DNA of 64,000 nt from UBA5972 sp964567685. GTDB taxonomy: Bacteria; Pseudomonadota; Alphaproteobacteria; Rhodobacterales; Rhodobacteraceae. How positions within the stretch are numbered: position 1 is the stretch's first letter; the number at the start of each line of letters is the position of its first letter. The stretch covers positions 95,345-159,344 of the forward strand of contig CAZMNO010000003.1 in the NCBI GenBank assembly GCA_964567685.1, read 5' to 3'. Below are positions 8,698 through 16,253 of the stretch, one piece after another. A model generated the notes under the pieces. That model did no database searches. It was not told where the DNA came from and saw nothing but the letters and a program-made list of their open reading frames with translations. Both the position numbers and the translations under genes were made by a program.

Positions 8698-10101
8698 TCA
8701 TCCGATGGAATAAGGCAAAATGCCTCGCTGGTCGTGATCGACCCTGATCGCCCGTTCAATCGGCGGGACCGAGCGCTGATGGCATCCCTGACGTTCGCAG
8801 ATACGGCAGGAGACGCCAATCGGCTCGAACGCCTTGGCGTTGCTGATGTCCATGTCATCGGCATAGACCAGTTCTTCCGCATGGCCAATCTCACAGCCCA
8901 GCCCAATGGCAAAGCGGCGCATCGGGGCGCGGAACGAACCGCCGGGTTTGGAAACATCGCGCGCCAGACAGAAATACCTGATGCCGTCCGGGGTTTCGGC
9001 CAGCTGCCGCAAAAACCGCCCCGGCGTTTCAAAGGCCTGGTGCACGTTCCACAACGGACAAGCCCCGCCGAAGCGGGCGAATTGCAACCGCGTGGTGGAA
9101 TGCCGCTTTGTGATCGTGCCCGCCTGATCAACCCGGACAAAGAAGAAAGGAATACCCTTGGCGCCGGGGCGTTGCAGGGTTGAAAGCCGGTGCGCCACCT
9201 GTTCCAGCGAGGCGCCGAAATATTCCGAAAGCTGTTCAAGATCGTGCCGGGTTTCCCGCGCCGCGCTCAAAAAGCGCTCATAGGGCATCACGGCGGCCCC
9301 GGCGAAATAATTGGCCAGCCCGATCTTGCAGATCGCCCGCGCCTGATCCGACTGAAAGCGTGCCAGATCAAGGGTGGCTTCCAACAGGTCATTTTGCTCG
9401 ATCAAAGCGCATTGATGGACCAGTTGAAACACCTGCGTCGCCGGACTGGCGCGTGCGGAGATCCTCAACACCCGCTCGGACTGATTGAACCGGCGCAGCG
9501 TCGGATCAGGGCTGAGCTCTGTTTCAATCCCCAGTGTGGCAAGATGCTCGGCAACCGCCTCAACCCCACCCTGACCCCCGGGATCCGTTGTCTGGCTGAA
9601 ACGCTCGGCAGCACGATCAACGGCATCGATGTAATTGTCGCAATAGTGAAAGAAGTCGCGCACTTCCTCCCATGGCGAAAGGGTACTTGTCTGCGCATCC
9701 AGCCCCAGCATTTCGTCAAGCGAAGCGAGGCGCTCGTGGCTTTGCTTATAAGCCCGGTGCAGTTTCAGAAACGCCCGTGCCATCGCCGGGGCGTTGCCTG
9801 CCGTGAGGCGCATATCGGCAAGCGGCGGGGCGATGTCGGCAAAGATCGGATCGGCCAGCGCCTCGCGCATATCGGCAACCACGCGTTCCGCATCGTTGGT
9901 GGAAAGCTCGGTCACGTCAAAACCGAACTCCTGCGCCAGCGCCAGCACCACGCCGGTGGAAACCGGGCGGCGGTTGTTTTCCATCTGGTTGAGATAGGGC
10001 AGCGAGACACCCAGCTTGGCGGCGAAATCCTTCTGTGTCAGGCCCAGCCCGGTGCGGGTTTCGCGCAGTTTGACCCCTGCATAGAGTTTCTGTCCGGCCA
10101 T
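8698..10101 (-). CDS. pccR: ScfR-family regulator of propionyl-CoA assimilation, PccR-like
   Basis: A 467-residue short-chain fatty acyl-CoA regulator. It has an N-terminal XRE helix-turn-helix (about residues 8-65: RETRTGLGLTQKDFAAKLGVS), a middle DUF955-like domain without an obvious HExxH zinc site, and the C-terminal DUF2083 domain with a cysteine cluster (GVSCRICERQGCHQR). In Rhodobacter sphaeroides PccR activates pccB and controls propionyl-CoA use. The location near pccB, pccA and methylmalonyl-CoA mutase supports the same role. Sequences resembling its target lie upstream of its own gene and of pccB. Confidence 0.85.
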   Translation of the reverse strand: MAGQKLYAGVKLRETRTGLGLTQKDFAAKLGVSLPYLNQMENNRRPVSTGVVLALAQEFGFDVTELSTNDAERVVADMREALADPIFADIAPPLADMRLTAGNAPAMARAFLKLHRAYKQSHERLASLDEMLGLDAQTSTLSPWEEVRDFFHYCDNYIDAVDRAAERFSQTTDPGGQGGVEAVAEHLATLGIETELSPDPTLRRFNQSERVLRISARASPATQVFQLVHQCALIEQNDLLEATLDLARFQSDQARAICKIGLANYFAGAAVMPYERFLSAARETRHDLEQLSEYFGASLEQVAHRLSTLQRPGAKGIPFFFVRVDQAGTITKRHSTTRLQFARFGGACPLWNVHQAFETPGRFLRQLAETPDGIRYFCLARDVSKPGGSFRAPMRRFAIGLGCEIGHAEELVYADDMDISNAKAFEPIGVSCRICERQGCHQRSVPPIERAIRVDHDQRGILPYSIG

Positions 10102-10117
10102 GTGATGCCCCGTGGGT

Positions 10118-10163
10118 TTGCGACTTAGCTGAACTGGAAACTAGAGTCTGCTAATCTGCAAAG
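10118..10163 (-). promoter_or_regulatory. Degenerate PccR-like repeats upstream of pccR
   Basis: On the plus strand TCTGCTAA and TCTGCAAA stand next to each other at 10148-10163, and TTTGCGACTTAGC lies at 10118-10130, 16 bases from the pccR start. They resemble the TTTGC(A/T)AA units found before pccB but are less regular. Autoregulation of pccR is inferred. Confidence 0.35.
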
Positions 10164-10174
10164 CAAGCATCGGA

Positions 10175-11413
10175 TTATTCCATGGTCGCAACATCCAGCG
10201 GACCGGCCTGTCGCTCAACCCGAATGATATAGATGATGGTTCCTACCGCCAGAACCGACACGGTGATCATCAGTGCCAAGAGTGGAAATGGCCCGGACTC
10301 AGGCGTCAATATCCACCCGGTCAGGGCCGCCAGCGCCGCCCCGCCGCCGAGCATGATTGACCCGCCCAGCCCCGACGCACTGCCCGCCAGATGCGGACGC
10401 ACCGACAGCATCCCGGCCGAGGCATTGGGCAGAACCATGCCGTTGCCCAGACCGACGCAGAGCATGAAGCCGAAAAAGTTCATCGGATGAGTATTCCCGC
10501 CAGACAGAGCCAGATAGGAAATGACCAGCCCGCTCAGCGTGATGCATGAACCATAAAGCATTATCCGGTTGATCCCGAAGCGGATCGAATAGCGCCCCGA
10601 GACGAAATTTCCCAGAATGTAGCCCAGTGACACAATGCCGAAATAAAGCCCCAGTTCGGAAGAACTCAGCCCGAAGAAATTCGTTGCCACAAAGGGCGCA
10701 CCACCGAGAAAGGCAAAGAACGATCCACTGGCAAAGGCCGCCGCAAGTACATATCCCCAGAACCGGCGCGAGCCGAAAAGTTCGGGATAGTCGCGCACCT
10801 GTGCCATGAAACTGGCAGATTTGTTCAGGTTGGTTTCCCCCAGATCAAACCAGACGATCCCCGATACAATCGCACCCATGATCAAAAGGATGGCGAAATT
10901 GGCGTGCCAGCCAAAAAGCTCGTCAAGATAACCGCCCAGCGCAGGGGCTGCCATTGGCACCACAGCCATGCCCATCGTCACATAGCCGATCATACTCGCA
11001 GCCTGATCGGTAGGCACGATGTCACGCACGATAGCGCGTGACAGCACCATGCCCGTGGCGATGGCTGTCTGGATCATGCGAAAGAACAGAAAGGTCTCGA
11101 TGTCCTTTGCCAGCAGGCAGCCGATGGTCGCCAGCAGAAAGATAACCAGCGAGATCAGTACCACAGGGCGACGGCCGTACCTGTCGGAAAGAGGGCCGAT
11201 GACCAGTTGCAAGGCCCCCGTCGCGCCGAGATAGGCGGAAACCGAAAGCTGCATCAGCGCATAGTCGGTCTGGAAATACTTGGTCATGTTGGGCAGCGAC
11301 GGCAGAAACACATTCATCGACAGCGCCGACAGTCCTGCCAGCAGGACCAGGGTCATGACATGCGGCGGCGTGGCTTTGTTCAGATACCTGACTTGCGGAA
11401 ACTGCGTCATCAC
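10175..11413 (-). CDS. Bcr/CflA-family MFS efflux transporter
   Basis: A 412-residue inner-membrane protein with twelve predicted helices. The MFS motif between helices 2 and 3 is GPLSDRYGRRPVVL. The early FLPSLPNMTKYFQTD and RAIVRDIVPTDQAASMIGY segments are characteristic of the Bcr/CflA drug:proton antiporter branch. Either of two adjacent ATGs (11413, 11410) could be used. Its gene lies in tandem between the racemase-family gene and pccR on the minus strand. TTGCATTTGCAA at 11446-11457, just upstream, resembles a PccR half-site. The exported compound is unknown. Confidence 0.85.
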   Translation of the reverse strand: MMTQFPQVRYLNKATPPHVMTLVLLAGLSALSMNVFLPSLPNMTKYFQTDYALMQLSVSAYLGATGALQLVIGPLSDRYGRRPVVLISLVIFLLATIGCLLAKDIETFLFFRMIQTAIATGMVLSRAIVRDIVPTDQAASMIGYVTMGMAVVPMAAPALGGYLDELFGWHANFAILLIMGAIVSGIVWFDLGETNLNKSASFMAQVRDYPELFGSRRFWGYVLAAAFASGSFFAFLGGAPFVATNFFGLSSSELGLYFGIVSLGYILGNFVSGRYSIRFGINRIMLYGSCITLSGLVISYLALSGGNTHPMNFFGFMLCVGLGNGMVLPNASAGMLSVRPHLAGSASGLGGSIMLGGGAALAALTGWILTPESGPFPLLALMITVSVLAVGTIIYIIRVERQAGPLDVATME

Positions 11414-11501
11414 CGAGACCTAAGTCTCATTTCCACCTTTGTCCATTGCATTTGCAACAAGTTACGCAGGAACGTCGCGTCTTTGCCGGAAACTGAATTG
11501 C

Positions 11502-12530
11502 TCAGGGCAGTTTTGGCCAGGTATCGCTCAACCGGTAGCCGTCAGGCCAGGGATCATCGGGATCGCGCATGATCTGGTGCATGCCGGTGATCCAGGCGCG
11601 GCCCTTGATCGTGGGGATAATGGCAGGGCGATCCCCGACGCGGGTTGTCCCGGCAATGGTGCAGTCAAACCGCCCGCCGATGATCGAGCGGCCGATATAC
11701 GCTTCGCCCTCAGCGATTTCCCCGCGCGCGGCCATCACCGCCAGACGCGCCGAACAGCCGGTGCCACAGGGTGAGCGGTCGATCTTGCCGGGGTCGACTA
11801 CCACGGCGCTTTTGCCGGTCAGCACACCTTCCTTACGCCCCACCGGGCCGGTGAACTGGCAGAAAGACAGGTGGTTCCAGGTTTCGGTCGGGTGTGAAAA
11901 ACCGATCTGTTCATTTGCCGCGCGGGTGATCTTGGCGCCGACCTCAGCGATATCGCGGGCTTCATCAGGGGTGAGATCAAACCCGCACGCGGCGGCATCG
12001 ATTAGAACGAAACTGTCACCGCCAAAAGCGGTATCAACTTTGAACGTCCCCAACCCCGCAACCTCAAGCGGACTATCCAGCCGATCGGCAAAGGAGGCAA
12101 CATTGGTGATTTCAATCGCCCTCGCCTTGCCATTGCTGCACTCGGCGCGCACCTCGAGCAGACCCGCCGCCGCTTCCAGTTTGAAACTCGTGACGGGTTC
12201 CGTCATTTCGATCACCCCGGTATCCAGAAGCACTGTTGCCACGCACATCGAGTTGGAGCCTGACATGGGCGGTGTATGCTCAGGCTCCATCGTCAGAAAC
12301 CCGAACCGTGCTTCGCTGCTTTTGGCCGGAACGACCAGATTGACATGGATATAAACACCCCCGCGCGGTTCGTTCAGCACCAGATTGCGCAACCGCTGAT
12401 CGGCATGAAGATAGTCGCGCTGGGTCCACAGGCTGTCACCGGGTGGCGGGGCGACGCCGCCGACGATGACATTGCCAACCTCCCCTTCGGCATGGGCCGA
12501 CACCATATGCACCGTGACATCCGTTTTCAT
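11502..12530 (-). CDS. Proline racemase superfamily, probable trans-3-hydroxy-L-proline dehydratase
   Basis: A 342-residue cytoplasmic enzyme. In this superfamily two residues act as acid/base; here the first site is PMSGSNSMC (serine in place of the usual cysteine) and the second is SPCGTGCSA (cysteine kept). Ser/Cys members include trans-3-hydroxy-L-proline dehydratases and 4-hydroxyproline epimerases with side activities, whereas true racemases have Cys/Cys. The start at 12530 begins MKTDVTVHMVSAHAEGE, the conserved N-terminus; the open frame upstream runs into the promoter region. It is divergent from pccB and shares its regulatory stretch. Confidence 0.8.
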   Translation of the reverse strand: MKTDVTVHMVSAHAEGEVGNVIVGGVAPPPGDSLWTQRDYLHADQRLRNLVLNEPRGGVYIHVNLVVPAKSSEARFGFLTMEPEHTPPMSGSNSMCVATVLLDTGVIEMTEPVTSFKLEAAAGLLEVRAECSNGKARAIEITNVASFADRLDSPLEVAGLGTFKVDTAFGGDSFVLIDAAACGFDLTPDEARDIAEVGAKITRAANEQIGFSHPTETWNHLSFCQFTGPVGRKEGVLTGKSAVVVDPGKIDRSPCGTGCSARLAVMAARGEIAEGEAYIGRSIIGGRFDCTIAGTTRVGDRPAIIPTIKGRAWITGMHQIMRDPDDPWPDGYRLSDTWPKLP

Positions 12531-12608
12531 CGTGGCCCCTGCCTTGTGATCCGTTACATCGCACAGAATGGTATTGCGCCTGAGATGGGGCAAGGCTGAA
12601 ATAGGTAG

Positions 12609-12656
12609 TTTGCATATTTGCAATTCGCAAATCAACTTAGCAAATATATTAGCAAA
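12609..12656. promoter_or_regulatory. PccR-like binding-site cluster between pccB and the racemase-family gene
   Basis: TTAGCAAA-TATA-TTAGCAAA at 12637-12656 reads TTTGCTAA-N4-TTTGCTAA on the minus strand, close to the TTTGCAAA-N4-TTTGCAAA element I recall for R. sphaeroides PccR. Next to it are ATTTGC-N5-GCAAAT (12616-12632) and another TTTGC at 12609. The cluster ends 85 bases before pccB and begins 78 bases from the divergent gene. Binding by PccR is inferred. Confidence 0.6.
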
Positions 12657-12741
12657 TATGCTATGTTTTGCTTTCCCAAAGCCCGAACCGCGGATAAGTT
12701 CAGGGGCGATAAACCATCCCACAGATCACGAGGTGCGCGCC

Positions 12742-14274
12742 ATGAAGGATATCCTGCAAGAACTCGAAACCCGCCGGGATGAGGCGCGGCTTGGTGGTGG
12801 TCAACGCCGGATAGACGCCCAGCACAGCAAAGGCAAGCTGACGGCGCGTGAGCGGATCGAGGTTCTGCTGGATGAAGGCTCTTTTGAAGAATTCGACATG
12901 TTCAAATCGCACCGCTGCACCGATTTTGGCATGAGCGATGTCAGCCACCCCGGCGATGGCGTCATTACCGGCTGGGGTACGATCAACGGGCGTATGGTCT
13001 ATGTGTTTTCGCAGGATTTCACCGTCTTTGGCGGCTCGCTTTCCGAAACCCATGCCGAAAAGATCTGCAAGATCATGGATATGGCGCTCAAAAATGGGGC
13101 TCCGGTGATCGGGCTCAACGACAGCGGCGGGGCGCGCATTCAGGAAGGCGTGGCGTCGCTGGCCGGTTATGCGGATGTTTTCCAGAAGAACATCATGGCC
13201 TCAGGTGTGGTGCCGCAGATCAGTGTGATCATGGGGCCCTGCGCCGGTGGGGCCGTCTATTCCCCGGCGATGACCGATTTCATCTATATGGTCAAAGACA
13301 GTTCTTACATGTTCGTGACCGGCCCTGACGTGGTGAAGACGGTGACCAACGAGGTTGTTACTGCCGAGGAGCTTGGCGGTGCCAAGACCCACACCTCGAA
13401 ATCCTCGGTCGCTGACGGGGCCTTTGACAATGACATCGAAGCGCTTTCTGAGATTCGGCGGCTGTTTGATTTTCTGCCACTCAACAACCGCGAAAAAGCC
13501 CCGGTCAGGCCGTTCTATGACAGCCAGGAACGGCTGGAAAGATCGCTGGATACGCTGATCCCGCAAAACCCGAACCAGCCCTACGACATGAAGGAACTGG
13601 TGAAGAAAATCGCCGATGAGTACGATTTTTTCGAAACCCAGGCGGATTTTGCCGGTAATATCCTGACCGGGTTCATCCGCATGGAAGGGTCGACCGTGGG
13701 CGTGGTTGCCAACCAGCCGTTGGTACTGGCGGGCTGCCTTGATATCGACGCCAGCCGCAAGGCAGCGCGGTTCGTGCGCTTCTGCGATGCTTTTGAAATC
13801 CCCATCCTGACACTGGTCGATGTGCCGGGGTTCCTGCCGGGCACCAGCCAGGAATATGGCGGGGTGATCAAGCACGGGGCGAAGCTGTTGTTTGCCTATG
13901 GCGAGGCGACGGTGCCCAAGGTCACGGTGATCACGCGCAAGGCCTATGGCGGGGCCTATGACGTGATGGCGTCAAAACACCTGCGGGGCGATTTCAACTA
14001 TGCCTGGCCGACAGCGCAGATCGCGGTGATGGGGGCCAAGGGCGCGGTTGAGATCCTGTATCGTGGTGATCTGGGCGATGCCGACAAGATCGCAGCACAT
14101 ACCGCTGAATACGAAGACCGGTTCGCCAATCCTTTTGTCGCTGCCGAAAAGGGCTTCATTGACGACGTGATTATGCCCCAGTCAACCCGCAAGCGTGTGG
14201 CGCGGGCATTTGCGGCGCTCAGGAACAAGAAACTGAGCAACCCGTGGAAAAAACACGATAATATTCCGCTTTGA
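12742..14274 (+). CDS. pccB: Propionyl-CoA carboxylase, beta subunit (carboxyltransferase)
   Basis: The carboxyltransferase subunit moves the carboxyl group from biotin to propionyl-CoA, giving (S)-methylmalonyl-CoA. At 510 residues it has the usual length. The two crotonase-like halves each show oxyanion-hole glycines: LNDSGGARIQEGV and GPCAGGAVYSPAM in the first, TLVDVPGFLPGTSQEYGG and TRKAYGGAYDVMASKH in the second. The start at 12742 gives MKDILQELETRRDEARLGGG, the family N-terminus; an open frame upstream to 12568 crosses the PccR-like sites and is rejected. It works with PccA encoded at 16254. Confidence 0.95.
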   Translation: MKDILQELETRRDEARLGGGQRRIDAQHSKGKLTARERIEVLLDEGSFEEFDMFKSHRCTDFGMSDVSHPGDGVITGWGTINGRMVYVFSQDFTVFGGSLSETHAEKICKIMDMALKNGAPVIGLNDSGGARIQEGVASLAGYADVFQKNIMASGVVPQISVIMGPCAGGAVYSPAMTDFIYMVKDSSYMFVTGPDVVKTVTNEVVTAEELGGAKTHTSKSSVADGAFDNDIEALSEIRRLFDFLPLNNREKAPVRPFYDSQERLERSLDTLIPQNPNQPYDMKELVKKIADEYDFFETQADFAGNILTGFIRMEGSTVGVVANQPLVLAGCLDIDASRKAARFVRFCDAFEIPILTLVDVPGFLPGTSQEYGGVIKHGAKLLFAYGEATVPKVTVITRKAYGGAYDVMASKHLRGDFNYAWPTAQIAVMGAKGAVEILYRGDLGDADKIAAHTAEYEDRFANPFVAAEKGFIDDVIMPQSTRKRVARAFAALRNKKLSNPWKKHDNIPL

Positions 14275-14284
14275 GACCGATGTT

Positions 14285-14371
14285 TCTTCTTGGTGAAAAT
14301 ACTCAATTTCCGACATTGGCACCGGTTGCTGGACCCGGATGCCTGCGGCGCGAGTATTTGCGCCAAGAGGA
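14285..14371. repeat. Inverted pair of a short dispersed element after pccB
   Basis: TCTTCTTGGTGAAAATACTC at 14285-14304 and its near reverse complement at 14352-14371 match at 17 of 20 positions and could fold into a long hairpin with a 47-base loop. The unit reads GAGTATTT--CCAAGA--- and a related degenerate copy lies at 60230-60254. It may end or stabilise the pccB transcript. Confidence 0.5.
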
Positions 14372-14401
14372 TGTCAGAAGAATAGTGAAAAGGAGCGTGA
14401 T

Positions 14402-14776
14402 GTGACTGGTTTACTGTTGATCCTTGCCGGCGCGATCTCGGCCTTCGGGCTTTATACCCATATGTTCCGCGGGCGGCGGCTTATCGTGCAGCCATTGCTT
14501 GATGCGGAAATTCACCACGTTCCCAAACACACCCTGGCCTTTTCCTGGCACTGGGGCGGTGTCACCATGGCGATGCTGACGCTCTGTTACCTGGCACCGA
14601 TATTTCGTCTCGATTTCATGCCACTGGCGATGCTGGCAACGGTTTATGGCTACTGGCTGGGAGCGATTTCCTTCATCACCATGCGGCGGGAGAAGTTTCG
14701 CGTCTCTCAGATGCCCCAATGGATTGTCTTTTGGTCCGCCTCTGTTTGCGGGTTGCTGGCCTGGGGGATATTGTGA
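14402..14776 (+). CDS. Small integral membrane protein of unknown function
   Basis: I do not recognise this 124-residue protein. It has four likely membrane helices (TGLLLILAGAISAFGLYTHM, MAMLTLCYLAPIF, LAMLATVYGYWLGAISFI, IVFWSASVCGLLAWGIL) separated by short charged loops. The GTG start at 14402 is preceded by AAAGGAG with good spacing. It lies between pccB and pccA and overlaps the next gene by four bases (GTGA), so the two are coupled. Histidines in EIHHVPKHTLAFSWHWGG are notable but not assignable to a function. Confidence 0.7.
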   Translation: MTGLLLILAGAISAFGLYTHMFRGRRLIVQPLLDAEIHHVPKHTLAFSWHWGGVTMAMLTLCYLAPIFRLDFMPLAMLATVYGYWLGAISFITMRREKFRVSQMPQWIVFWSASVCGLLAWGIL

Positions 14777-15174
14777 GGGCGGTTCTTGCATTTCTGCTGC
14801 TGATAGCGGCCCTGCCTGCGCGCGGGCAGGATCTGATGCAGGTACCGTCAGGGCAGGTAATGCTGCCCTATGAGGCCCTGTGGGAAGATCACCTGAGCGA
14901 AGGCGCCAATGGCGAAACCTGGCTTATTCTGCGGTTCCTGGCACCGGAAATCTCCAAATCCAAGGGTCGGATCAGCTTTGCCGAGGCCGAGGGCGATCTT
15001 GTGTTTCTCTGCACGAATATCGGGCTGCCACTGGCCGCAATGACCGGCGGTGGGGTGGATCAGATCATCGTTACATTGTTGGAAAAACCTTTGCCGCGGG
15101 GACAGCGCGATCCGGATGTCACCAAATTCATCAACGCGTTCCGCGTCACTGAAGGGGCATGTATATGGGAATGA
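14773..15174 (+). CDS. Exported protein, DUF6497-like
   Basis: A 133-residue protein with a signal peptide (VRAVLAFLLLIAALPARGQ) and a small mature domain with two cysteines (VFLCTN and GACIWE) that could form a disulfide. The segments VPSGQVMLPYEALWED and ETWLILRFLAPEI resemble a family I know as DUF6497, found in Rhodobacterales; this is from memory and not checked. The GTG at 14773 overlaps the stop of the preceding gene. Function unknown; its position between the carboxylase subunits is the only clue. Confidence 0.65.
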   Translation: MRAVLAFLLLIAALPARGQDLMQVPSGQVMLPYEALWEDHLSEGANGETWLILRFLAPEISKSKGRISFAEAEGDLVFLCTNIGLPLAAMTGGGVDQIIVTLLEKPLPRGQRDPDVTKFINAFRVTEGACIWE

Positions 15175-15400
15175 TCACCAATCATACACCAGATGTAGCG
15201 CATCCCGGCGGAGTTGAGTCTTTTGAGTCACGGTCCCGCAACAGGTGCCCTGAACTGTTTCTTTTCAACCCGGATTCCTCTAACATCACAAGTGGTTACA
15301 CCCAAGTAGCCAGTATCTCGAATCAGAGGACGGATCGCGCGGTTTCCTCCAAGACACCGGTTCGGTCTGAACCTCTGGCACATTTATTGAGGAGAACGAA

Positions 15401-15532
15401 ATGTCGAGCAGTCTCAGAATTCTTGTGGTTCTCGGGTTTGCGGGGCTGGTTGCCGCCTGTGCGCCACCTCCGCCGGAGCCCGAACCGATCGTTGTACCGA
15501 TCGTCGAAGAAGAGCCTTTGTCTAAATATTGA
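15401..15532 (+). CDS. Tiny lipoprotein, 43 residues
   Basis: A short reading frame with AGGAG eight bases before the ATG. It has a hydrophobic signal segment and a lipobox LVAAC (lipidated Cys20), followed by a proline/glutamate-rich tail APPPPEPEPIVVPIVEEEP. The pattern is that of a small outer-membrane or periplasmic lipoprotein. It lies between the two carboxylase subunit genes, five bases before the stop a hairpin follows. Function unknown. A ribosome-binding site, lipobox and regular codon use support that it is real despite its size. Confidence 0.7.
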   Translation: MSSSLRILVVLGFAGLVAACAPPPPEPEPIVVPIVEEEPLSKY

Positions 15533-15541
15533 CAAGACACG

Positions 15542-15568
15542 GGCAGGGCGGCGAAACGCGGCCCTGCC
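15542..15568 (+). terminator. Hairpin after the small lipoprotein gene, no T-tract
   Basis: GGCAGGGC (15542-15549) pairs with GCCCTGCC (15561-15568), with an inner GCG-AAA-CGC extension after one G-G mismatch. No run of T follows, so it is either a weak terminator or an mRNA-stabilising structure between the lipoprotein gene and the next one. Confidence 0.4.
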
Positions 15569-15604
15569 TGACCCGGCCAACCCTTTGTCGCGGCGGAGGT
15601 TGGC

Positions 15605-15961
15605 ATGTTGAAACATCGTGGGTTTCCGTCGCGACTTCCAAGTTCTGATTTTCAGTTCACCATCAGGCGGGCCAATCCCAAAGGCGTGACCCCGCTGATC
15701 CGGCGCGAACGCTACGCTGACCGGCGCCCGGCGGACCGGCGTGCCGATACCGCATTTCTGGCGACATTATGGGAGTATTTCGGCGATCAACCCTTTGAAC
15801 GCGGCAATCTGGATGCTGGCCGCCTGAGTTGGTTTTTTGGGCGTGAAGTCGTGCCTGCCGAGGATCCTTTTGATCCGGAAAGCTACGAGGCTCTCCTTAA
15901 AATTGATAGAGGCAGGGCGATGGCCGCCTTTCCGGACGTGTTTTCGGGGGAATCGGCATGA
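15605..15961 (+). CDS. Conserved-looking hypothetical protein
   Basis: A 118-residue protein I cannot assign. It is rich in arginine in the N-terminal half (IRRANPKGVTPLIRRERYADRRPADRRADTAF), then continues LWEYFGDQPFERGNLDAGRLSWFFGREV, with a predicted soluble, mixed fold and no signal peptide. GGAGG lies eight bases before the ATG. It is the last of four small genes between pccB and pccA and ends about 165 bases before an intrinsic terminator. Confidence 0.65.
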   Translation: MLKHRGFPSRLPSSDFQFTIRRANPKGVTPLIRRERYADRRPADRRADTAFLATLWEYFGDQPFERGNLDAGRLSWFFGREVVPAEDPFDPESYEALLKIDRGRAMAAFPDVFSGESA

Positions 15962-16069
15962 TTTTGCTTATGATTTGCAGGGTTTGGCAGATAGTTGCCG
16001 AGAAAACGATCCACGTCAATTTGGCCTTTGTTTCAACGCAGGACCGGGTCTATGTTGATGATGTGGCAA

Positions 16070-16161
16070 ACGTGTTTAACACGTACCTGCCCAAAGGTTA
16101 CTTCGAGATATACCCTTCCCCTCCTACGGGGCCTGATTGCCAAAATCAGGCCCCTTCTTTT
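16070..16161 (+). ncRNA. Candidate small RNA or leader ending in an intrinsic terminator
   Basis: The segment begins with a 15-base inverted repeat (ACGTGTT-T-AACACGT, 16070-16084), runs through a CCTTCCCCTCCTAC stretch that could pair with ribosome-binding sites, and ends with a strong terminator. It is bracketed by the end of the previous gene (15961) and pccA (16254). I see no convincing protein in it. A discrete sRNA of about 75-90 nt is one reading; the 3' end of the upstream operon is another. Confidence 0.35.
16128..16161 (+). terminator. Strong intrinsic terminator upstream of pccA
   Basis: GGGGCCTGATT (16128-16138) pairs perfectly with AATCAGGCCCC (16144-16154) around a 5-base loop, followed by TTCTTTT. 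It separates pccB and the small genes from pccA, so pccA should have its own promoter in 16162-16253 or depend on read-through. Confidence 0.85.
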
Positions 16162-16253
16162 ATGCGCGCAGCCTTTGCGCCATGCCAAACCACAAAAATA
16201 AACAAGAAACGCGCCGGAAAATCCGGCCAGCGGTCTGAAAGGGACGTCCGGAC

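Noticed and set aside
12568..12741. N-terminal extension of pccB
   Set aside because: It would translate the regulatory repeats; the family N-terminus begins at 12742.
15159..15611. 150-codon frame overlapping the small lipoprotein region
   Set aside because: It overlaps two better-supported genes, has no ribosome-binding site and a low-complexity basic product.
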